Source: Porticoccaceae bacterium (GTDB lineage: Bacteria; Pseudomonadota; Gammaproteobacteria; Pseudomonadales; Porticoccaceae). Taken from it: a stretch of DNA of 11,098 bases. The translations under genes were made by a program, and so were the position numbers. The notes under the pieces were generated by a model. That model saw only the letters and a list, made by a program, of their open reading frames with translations, had not been told where the DNA came from and did not search any database. Positions 6,190 through 11,098 of the stretch are shown one piece after another (positions within the stretch are counted from its first letter, which is position 1; every line of letters begins with the position of its first letter). The stretch lies in the NCBI GenBank assembly GCA_023229065.1, contig JALNZZ010000067.1, forward strand, positions 1 through 11,098, given 5' to 3'.

Positions 6190-7278
6190 TCAGTGATGGC
6201 TCTCCAGGCCTCCCCTGATACTGAAGACTTGCCTAAAGCCCTGCGCGCGGAGTTCCCGGGCAAGAGCCAGAGAACGCTGGCCGCGTTGGCAGTAAAGCCC
6301 TACAGGTGATTTGCCGCCGAGCTGGGTCAGGCGGGCGGTGATCTCTGGCCAGGCCAGCCATTCGCCGCCCGCATTGGCGGCGCGGTGTTCTTGTTCGCTT
6401 CTCACATCCAGCAGTAATGCCTTGTCGGTGGCGAGTACCTGCCACTCGTGCCAGGTCAGCTCCAGCTCTTCCCGATCCCAGCTCTCCAGGGAGTGGGTGT
6501 GGAGGGCACGTGGGTCGGGGTGTTTCTGGCCACACCAGCAAGTGGGGTCTGCAACCAAGCGAATAGCCGTCATGGTGGACCGGAGAGCATCGCAGTTCCA
6601 CAAGTGGCCCGGTTGAGAATCGGGCAGCCGTAACAGATGCTTGATAGCTTCATTGGCTTGCCATAATCCCAGTAAGCCGGGCACCGTGCCCATCACGCCA
6701 GCCAGGCTGCAATTGCCTTCGGTGACCGGAGTGCGCGGATACAGGCAGCGAAAACAGGCGGTGTCGGCACTGAATAAGGCGAAATGGCCGCGAAACTGGT
6801 GCAGGGCAGCGAACAGCCAGGGAGTGCCGAGGTGATGACAAAAGTCATTGATGAGATAGCGGGTAGGAAAATTGTCGCAACAGTCCAGCACCAGGTCGGC
6901 GCTGGTGATCCAGCTTTCGGCATTGTCTACCGTGAGGGTTTCGACAGCCGCGACAACGGTGATTTCAGGGTTCAGGGCCCGCAAGCGCTGGGCGGCTGCG
7001 ACGGCCTTGGGTTGACCCACACTGGCGGTATCGAAAATGATCTGGCGCTGGAGGTTGGACAGCTCCACCACGTCATTGTCCAGCAAGGTAATGTGACCCA
7101 CGCCGGCGGCGGCCAGATAGAGAGAGACAGGAGCGCCCAGGCCACCTGAGCCGACGACCAGGACCCGGGCGTCGCGCAGACGCTGTTGGCCTTCTGGCCC
7201 CACTTGGGGCAGCAGCATTTGGCGGCTGTAGCGAGCCTGCTCGACTGGCGTTAAGGGCGTTGCCGATGTCATTTCCAT
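6190..7278 (-). CDS. thiF: ThiF/MoeB-like ThiS adenylyltransferase fused to a rhodanese domain
   Basis: An E1-like enzyme that adenylates the C-terminal Gly-Gly of a sulfur carrier, here most likely ThiS. The 362 residues comprise a ThiF/MoeB domain (about 8-250) and a C-terminal rhodanese domain (about 280-360). Seen: ATP loop GSGGLGAP (43-50), DNDVVELSNLQRQ (67-79), CFRC (175-178), C190 in EGNCSLAGV at the position of the reactive Cys, and CWC (247-249). The second zinc pair is CxC, whereas the family has CxxC. The rhodanese loop is CQRGQRS with catalytic C330, so this protein may also deliver the sulfur. I chose the ATG at 7278, 5 nt after the thiDE stop; an ATG at 7272 is equally possible. 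MoeB/MOCS3-type function with MoaD cannot be excluded, but its place as last gene of the thi operon favours ThiF. Confidence 0.87.
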   Translation of the reverse strand: MEMTSATPLTPVEQARYSRQMLLPQVGPEGQQRLRDARVLVVGSGGLGAPVSLYLAAAGVGHITLLDNDVVELSNLQRQIIFDTASVGQPKAVAAAQRLRALNPEITVVAAVETLTVDNAESWITSADLVLDCCDNFPTRYLINDFCHHLGTPWLFAALHQFRGHFALFSADTACFRCLYPRTPVTEGNCSLAGVMGTVPGLLGLWQANEAIKHLLRLPDSQPGHLWNCDALRSTMTAIRLVADPTCWCGQKHPDPRALHTHSLESWDREELELTWHEWQVLATDKALLLDVRSEQEHRAANAGGEWLAWPEITARLTQLGGKSPVGLYCQRGQRSLALARELRAQGFRQVFSIRGGLESHH

Positions 7279-7283
7279 CTCGC

Positions 7284-8798
7284 TTATTGTGCTTGCGCCA
7301 ACTGGTCCAGTGACCAATCTGGTGGGCTCAGCAGGGCGATAAACTCCCGCGCCGTGGCGGCTGGGTCCGCCGCTTGGGTCAGGGCGCTGATCATGGCGAT
7401 GCCATCGGCGCCAGTGGCGTGGACGGCGGGTAGTCGCGACCGATCGATGCCGCCAATGGCTACCAGTGGGTAGTCGTGCAATACCTGTCGCCAGTAACTC
7501 AACCCGCTGGGGCCGTGAGGAACCCAGGGCATATCCTTGCTGGTGGTGGGGTACACAGGGCCGCAGGCGAGATAGGAGGGTCGCAGGGGAAGCGCTCGCG
7601 CCACTTCATAATGGCAGTGAGTGCTGATCCCCAAGCGCAGACCGGCGTCACGGATGGCGGCGATATCGGCATCGGCGAGATCCTCCTGGCCGAGGTGTAC
7701 GCCATAGGCACCCAGCTCGATGGCCAGTTGCCAGTAATCATTGATAAACAGCCGGGCCCGATGCTGCTCGGCGACCGCGATAGCACGGCGGATCTCGTCG
7801 CGCAGTGCGGTGCCAGTGAGATCCTTGATTCGCAGCTGGATCGTGGTGACACCCGCGGGGAGCAGGGTGTTCAGCCAGGCGGCGCGATCTACCACTGGAT
7901 ACAGTCCCAGCGGTGACGGGCCGCAGGAGGGAAAGGGAGGTTCCTCAAGGTTGGCAGGCGGCATATCTGATAGCAGTGGCAGGTCGCGCCCGGCATTGGG
8001 GAAGTGAGTAACCGACAGTGGCCCGGGGTGACTGGCCCAGCCATGGCCCTGTCGCAAGCCTTGATTGACTGCCATTTTAGCGATGACGACAGCGTCGGCG
8101 TGGCTGTAGCCCAGGGCCAGTGCCGTCGCGGCAGCAGAGGCCAGCGTGCAGCCAGTACCCCGCTGATGAGGTGTGGCCAGGCGCGGGCTGGAGAGCCAAA
8201 AATGCTGTGTCGGGCTGTGAAAGTAATCGCTGCTGGCGGTGCCCTGCCAGTGTCCGCCCTTCAGATAGGCTGCGCCCTGATGGCCAAGCTGTGCTGCAGC
8301 TAACGGGATGTCTGTCGCCGCGGTCATGTCGAGAGACGTCAAGCGAGCCGCCTCAGAGCGGTTGGGGGTGACCAAAGTGACCAGCGGCAACAGCAGCTCG
8401 CGGAGCGCTTTGGCCACGCCGCCGTCCACCAGGTGGTGACCGGAGGAGCTTGCCAGCACGGGATCGAGGACCACCGGGACAGTGCCGTTGCGGTTGTATT
8501 CGACAAGAGCTTCAGCGCAGGCGCGCACCTGCTCCACGGTGGCGAGCAGGCCGATTTTGACGGCGCTCGGTGCCAGTGCCCAGCAGCTGGCTATTTGTTG
8601 GCGCAAGACGTCAGCGGCCACCGGGTTGATGCCCGCTACACCGTCACTATTCTGGGCTGTAACGGCACTGATGGCGGTGGCGGCATGGCCGCCGAGAGCC
8701 GTGATCACCCGCTGGTCTGCCTGTACACCCGCCATGCCGGCGCTGTCGCTGCCGCCAATGGCGAGAGTCACGGGGCGCGCTTGCTGTGCTTCGGTCAT
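7284..8798 (-). CDS. thiDE: ThiDE fusion: HMP/HMP-P kinase and thiamin-phosphate synthase
   Basis: A bifunctional thiamin enzyme. The N-terminal half (about 1-265) is ThiD, phosphorylating HMP-P to HMP-PP: TLAIGGSDSAGMAGVQAD near the start, KIGLL, VVLDPVLASSSG, TLVTPNRSEAARL and the anion hole RGTGCTLASA are all present. After a proline-rich linker of about 35 residues, the C-terminal part (about 297-490) is ThiE, which condenses HMP-PP with the thiazole phosphate: TTIQLRIKDL, LFINDYWQLA, GVHLGQEDL, GPVYPTTSKD and VAIGGID. Both active sites look complete. I prefer the ATG at 8798 (MTEAQQARPV), with GGAAG 8 nt upstream; the ATG at 8813 adds five residues but its purine stretch abuts the start codon. 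Length 504 or 509 aa. Sits between thiG and thiF in the operon. Confidence 0.95.
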   Translation of the reverse strand: MTEAQQARPVTLAIGGSDSAGMAGVQADQRVITALGGHAATAISAVTAQNSDGVAGINPVAADVLRQQIASCWALAPSAVKIGLLATVEQVRACAEALVEYNRNGTVPVVLDPVLASSSGHHLVDGGVAKALRELLLPLVTLVTPNRSEAARLTSLDMTAATDIPLAAAQLGHQGAAYLKGGHWQGTASSDYFHSPTQHFWLSSPRLATPHQRGTGCTLASAAATALALGYSHADAVVIAKMAVNQGLRQGHGWASHPGPLSVTHFPNAGRDLPLLSDMPPANLEEPPFPSCGPSPLGLYPVVDRAAWLNTLLPAGVTTIQLRIKDLTGTALRDEIRRAIAVAEQHRARLFINDYWQLAIELGAYGVHLGQEDLADADIAAIRDAGLRLGISTHCHYEVARALPLRPSYLACGPVYPTTSKDMPWVPHGPSGLSYWRQVLHDYPLVAIGGIDRSRLPAVHATGADGIAMISALTQAADPAATAREFIALLSPPDWSLDQLAQAQ

Positions 8799-8831
8799 GT
8801 GTGTTGCTTCCATCCTTTCCGCTTCATGCCA

Positions 8832-9608
8832 TTACTGCTGCCAAAATGGTGTACCCACGACGGGGGTGCTGGGGCTGGCGGTATCGCGCGTCGTCATCAA
8901 GCCGGCTTGCCAGGCTAGCCGCCCAGCTGCCACGGCGTGAGCGAAGGCGCGTCCCATCGTCACCGGGTCCGCAGCTTCGGCTACAGCGGTGTTTAGCAGT
9001 ACACCGTCGTAGCCCATCTCCAGTGCCTGAGCGGCATGGGAGGGCGCGCCGATACCCGCATCGACGATCAGAGTGATATCCGGCAACCGTGCCCGCAGAG
9101 TGCGCAGGGCATAGGGGTTGATAAGGCCGCGCCCAGTGCCGATGGGTGCTCCCCAGGGCATGAGAATGCGACACCCCGCTTCTACCAGGCGTTCGCACAG
9201 CACCAGGTCGTCGGTGCAGTAGGGAAAGACCTCAAAATCCTGGGCGATCAGCTCGCGAGCGGCTTCCAGCAATGCAAAGGGGTCTGGCTGCAGGTTGTAG
9301 TCGTCGCCGATGACTTCCAGCTTGATCCAGCGGGTGCCAAAGAGCTCGCGAGCCATTTGGGCCGTGGTGACCGCAGCCTTGACTGAGTCGCAGCCAGCTG
9401 TGTTGGGTAGTAGGTGTACGTCCAGCGCCTGAAGGCGCTCCCAGAAAGCGCTGCCACCCCCTGCAGCAGGCGACTGACGGCGCAGAGATACAGTTACCAC
9501 CTCAGCCCCTGAGGCGCGAATAGCTTCCTGCATAATATGGGGTGACGGGTAGAGCGCCGAGCCGATCAGCAGTCGGCTGGTGAGGGTTTTGTCGGCGAGT
9601 TGCCACAT
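8832..9608 (-). CDS. thiG: Thiazole synthase ThiG
   Basis: Builds the thiazole phosphate ring from 1-deoxy-D-xylulose 5-phosphate, dehydroglycine and the ThiS thiocarboxylate. The 258-residue TIM-barrel protein keeps the Schiff-base lysine K96 in WIKLEVIGDD, the same number as in Bacillus subtilis ThiG. Also seen are SRLLIGSALYPS (11-22), LLPNTAGC (66-73), the phosphate-binding stretch MPWGAPIGTGRGL and VDAGIGAPSHAA, and the GVLLNTAVA motif near the end. FPYCTDD near residue 133 is also family-like. The start ATG at 9608 is one base after the thiS stop, a spacing that implies translational coupling; no separate Shine-Dalgarno sequence is needed or obvious beyond the thiS tail. Length is normal for the family. 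The operon uses ThiO for glycine oxidation, so this is the aerobic route. Confidence 0.97.
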   Translation of the reverse strand: MWQLADKTLTSRLLIGSALYPSPHIMQEAIRASGAEVVTVSLRRQSPAAGGGSAFWERLQALDVHLLPNTAGCDSVKAAVTTAQMARELFGTRWIKLEVIGDDYNLQPDPFALLEAARELIAQDFEVFPYCTDDLVLCERLVEAGCRILMPWGAPIGTGRGLINPYALRTLRARLPDITLIVDAGIGAPSHAAQALEMGYDGVLLNTAVAEAADPVTMGRAFAHAVAAGRLAWQAGLMTTRDTASPSTPVVGTPFWQQ

Positions 9609-9609
9609 A

Positions 9610-9810
9610 TCAGCCGCCTTCCATGGGGGCTAGCAGTTCGACCCGGTCGCCATTTTGCAGGGGGTGGTCGGCATGGCGGCTGCGGGGCACGAAGGTGCCG
9701 TTGATCGCTGCGACGGTGCTGGGGCTGGTGGCGCACTGGGCGATCAGCTCTGCCAGAGTGGCGCCCTGGCGCAGTTGTTGGTTCTGGTCGTTGACAAAAA
9801 TCTCGATCAT
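9610..9810 (-). CDS. thiS: Sulfur carrier protein ThiS
   Basis: A ubiquitin-like sulfur carrier of 66 residues. Its C-terminus is MEGG, and the terminal Gly-Gly is the site adenylated by ThiF and converted to the thiocarboxylate used by ThiG. The beta-grasp pattern is clear: MIEIFVND at the N-terminus, LRQGATLAELI, STVAAINGTFVPRS, then NGDRVELLAPMEGG. Length is typical of ThiS. The ATG at 9810 has a good ribosome site, AGGA six bases upstream, and lies 15 nt after the thiO stop. Being a separate strong site in the middle of the operon, it may raise ThiS output relative to its neighbours, as would suit a substrate-like carrier; that is inference. Confidence 0.96.
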   Translation of the reverse strand: MIEIFVNDQNQQLRQGATLAELIAQCATSPSTVAAINGTFVPRSRHADHPLQNGDRVELLAPMEGG

Positions 9811-9825
9811 GGGGTTCCTCGTGGA

Positions 9826-10905
9826 TCAGGCGGAGATTGAGGCATGGCCGGTCTCGACAAGGGACAAGGCTTCGCTGGCAACCAGAGGGGCCAGCAGAAA
9901 ACCGTGGCGGAACAGGCCGTTGATGCGTATCAGGCCGCTCTCTGCGGTGATACGCGGCAGGTTATCGTCGAGAGCGGGGCGCAGGTTGGCGTCACTGTGC
10001 ACCACCCGTGCCTCGGCAAAGCCGGGGTGCAGACTGTAGGCGGCGGAGAGTAGCTCCAGCGCTGAGCGCACGGTGAGGGGGCCGCTGTCGCTACTCTCGA
10101 TTTGGGTGGCGCCGAGGACGAACAGGTTGTCGCGGCGCGGCACCAGGTACAGGCGGTAGCGGGGGTGCAGCAGCCGCACCGGGCGGGTCAGCTGCACCTC
10201 GGGAGCCTCCAGCCACAGCACTTCGCCGCGCACGGCGCGCAGATCCTGAAATGCTTCGCGGGCACCGATACCGCGACAATCCATGGCGGTGTCGCAGTGA
10301 AAGGCCTGGGTACCGGCCCTGACGGTGTGGGGTAATACGGCGTCGACAGGTGTCTCGGGTTTCCACTCCACCCCCCGTTGCTGCAGTAGCTCTCCCAGCC
10401 GGGCCAGCAGACGCTGGCCGTCCAGCCAGGCTTCACCGGGGAGCCACAGGGCCTCGTTGAAATTGGCGCTCAGCTCAGGTTCCAGTGTTTGCAGGCCTGC
10501 TTTGTCGAGGGTGTGCAGATTATCCCGTTGGCCGGCGGGCAGCCGAGCCCGCAGTTGAGCCAGGCAGCGCCGGTATTCAGCCTGGTCGCCACGATGGGCT
10601 ACCAATAGGCTGCCGCCATCGTGGTAGTCGATGGCCTGGCGTCCAAGCTTGTCTGCCAGTGCTGGCCACAGCGCCAGCGAGCGCAGCCCCAGTTCGAACA
10701 CTCCGCGATCGGCACTTTCCAGCTCCGCCCAGGGAGCCAGCATGCCGGCCCCCGTCCAGGCCGCCGCCCGACCGCTGTCGATGGGGTCCCGGTCAAAGAG
10801 CGTTACCGGGTGCCCCCGCTCCGTCAGCAGTAGCGCCAACAGGCGCCCGATCAGACCAGCACCGACGATCGCGACGCTGTGGTCAGACGGGCTGATAGAT
10901 CTCAC
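9826..10905 (-). CDS. thiO: Glycine oxidase ThiO (FAD-dependent)
   Basis: Oxidises glycine to iminoacetate (dehydroglycine) with oxygen, supplying the C2-N unit for ThiG. The 359-residue product has the FAD Rossmann motif VAIVGAGLIGRLLAL near residue 11, the DAO-family GGSLLVA stretch, YLVPRRDNLFVLGATQ (253-268) and LRPALDDNLPRI (308-319), where arginines bind the substrate carboxylate in Bacillus ThiO, and the C-terminal flavin-contact motif GLFRHGFLLAP (330-340). I chose GTG at 10905: GGAGG lies six bases upstream and the length fits the family (about 365 aa). An ATG at 10971 would add 22 arginine-rich residues that are only an out-of-frame reading of thiC. The gene thus overlaps the end of thiC by 23 nt. 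Use of ThiO instead of ThiH indicates an aerobic lifestyle. Confidence 0.93.
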   Translation of the reverse strand: MRSISPSDHSVAIVGAGLIGRLLALLLTERGHPVTLFDRDPIDSGRAAAWTGAGMLAPWAELESADRGVFELGLRSLALWPALADKLGRQAIDYHDGGSLLVAHRGDQAEYRRCLAQLRARLPAGQRDNLHTLDKAGLQTLEPELSANFNEALWLPGEAWLDGQRLLARLGELLQQRGVEWKPETPVDAVLPHTVRAGTQAFHCDTAMDCRGIGAREAFQDLRAVRGEVLWLEAPEVQLTRPVRLLHPRYRLYLVPRRDNLFVLGATQIESSDSGPLTVRSALELLSAAYSLHPGFAEARVVHSDANLRPALDDNLPRITAESGLIRINGLFRHGFLLAPLVASEALSLVETGHASISA

Positions 10906-11098
10906 TGCCCGCCTCCCGAAACTCCGCCGACTTCTCTTGCATCCCTTTCTCGGCCCATTCTCGCTGGGCATAGTCCCGCACTTCCTGGGTGATCTTCATG
11001 GAGCAGAACTTGGGCCCGCACATGGAACAGAAATGAGCTACCTTGGCGCTCTCCTTGGGCAAAGTCTCATCGTGAAACTCTCGAGCCGTGTCGGGATC
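10883..11098 (-). CDS. thiC: Phosphomethylpyrimidine synthase ThiC (3' end only)
   Basis: The C-terminal 71 residues of ThiC, the radical-SAM enzyme that rearranges aminoimidazole ribotide to HMP-P. The fragment is open from the window edge and ends at TGA (10885-10883). It contains the non-canonical cluster motif CSMCGPKFC (CX2CX4C, encoded at 11029-11003), which binds the 4Fe-4S cluster, preceded by DETLPKESAKVAHF and followed by MKITQEVRDYA, all typical of ThiC. The start and most of the gene lie beyond position 11098. It is the first gene of the thi operon seen here; any THI-box (TPP) riboswitch would be upstream of it, outside the window. Confidence 0.97.
   Translation of the reverse strand, partial: DPDTAREFHDETLPKESAKVAHFCSMCGPKFCSMKITQEVRDYAQREWAEKGMQEKSAEFREAGSEIYQPV
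10899..10919 (-). promoter_or_regulatory. Ribosome binding site and GTG start of thiO inside thiC
   Basis: Reading the minus strand, GGAGG is followed by CGGGCA and the GTG start at 10905-10903. The site is embedded in the last codons of thiC (…EAGSE…). It decides the thiO start against the longer ATG reading and implies that ribosomes finishing thiC pass directly over it. Confidence 0.7.

Noticed and set aside
8433..8940. Overlapping plus-strand open frames opposite thiDE
   Set aside because: Shadows of the ThiD half, whose motifs are all intact on the minus strand.
9826..10971. 381-residue reading of thiO
   Set aside because: The first 22 residues read thiC codons in another frame; the GTG at 10905 has a strong ribosome site and gives the family length.

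Overview
This window reads as ordinary chromosomal DNA from a gammaproteobacterium. The evidence is a long, two-ACT-domain IlvA, a 6S RNA gene sitting between zapA and the 5-formyltetrahydrofolate cyclo-ligase gene, a TIGR02449-type coiled-coil gene next to zapA, and moderately GC-rich, densely packed genes. A marine Cellvibrionales/Halieaceae-like lineage would fit, but that placement is an impression of sequence style and not a search result. I see no insertion sequence, phage, CRISPR array, tRNA or rRNA.

Layout. (1) 108-1658, plus strand: biosynthetic threonine ammonia-lyase (ilvA). (2) 1659-1803: a short convergent intergenic space holding a REP-like imperfect palindrome. (3) 4744 down to 1804, minus strand: a compact cluster read as small coiled-coil protein (TIGR02449 family) - zapA - 6S RNA (ssrS) - 5-formyl-THF cyclo-ligase (fau/ygfA) - pyruvate kinase (pyk). 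The first two genes overlap by ATGA and fau and pyk are 3 nt apart. ssrS has its own TATAAT box. (4) 4745-4934: a divergent promoter region. (5) 4935-6110, plus strand: a class V aminotransferase very like alanine-glyoxylate aminotransferase. (6) 6111-6189: a convergent intergenic space with a nearly perfect 30-bp palindrome. (7) 11098 down to 6190, minus strand: a thiamin operon in the order thiC (3' end only) - thiO - thiS - thiG - thiDE fusion - thiF/moeB-like adenylyltransferase with a rhodanese domain.

How the genes work together. The thi operon encodes both branches of thiamin phosphate synthesis. ThiC makes HMP-P and the ThiD half of the fusion phosphorylates it to HMP-PP. ThiO oxidises glycine to the imine, the ThiF-rhodanese protein probably activates and sulfurates the ThiS tail, and ThiG builds the thiazole. 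The ThiE half joins the two parts. Every junction is tight (a 23-nt overlap for thiC/thiO, then gaps of 15, 1, about 33 and 5 nt), so it is almost certainly one transcript. Any TPP riboswitch would lie upstream of thiC, outside the window. The minus-strand cluster around ssrS joins Z-ring assembly (ZapA and its coiled-coil partner), the growth-phase regulator 6S RNA, folate salvage and the last step of glycolysis.

No wholly new system is evident. The best leads are the unannotated 6S RNA with a predictable product RNA, the pyk gene attached to the 6S-fau transcript, the ThiF-rhodanese fusion with an altered zinc-knuckle spacing, and two intergenic palindromes.
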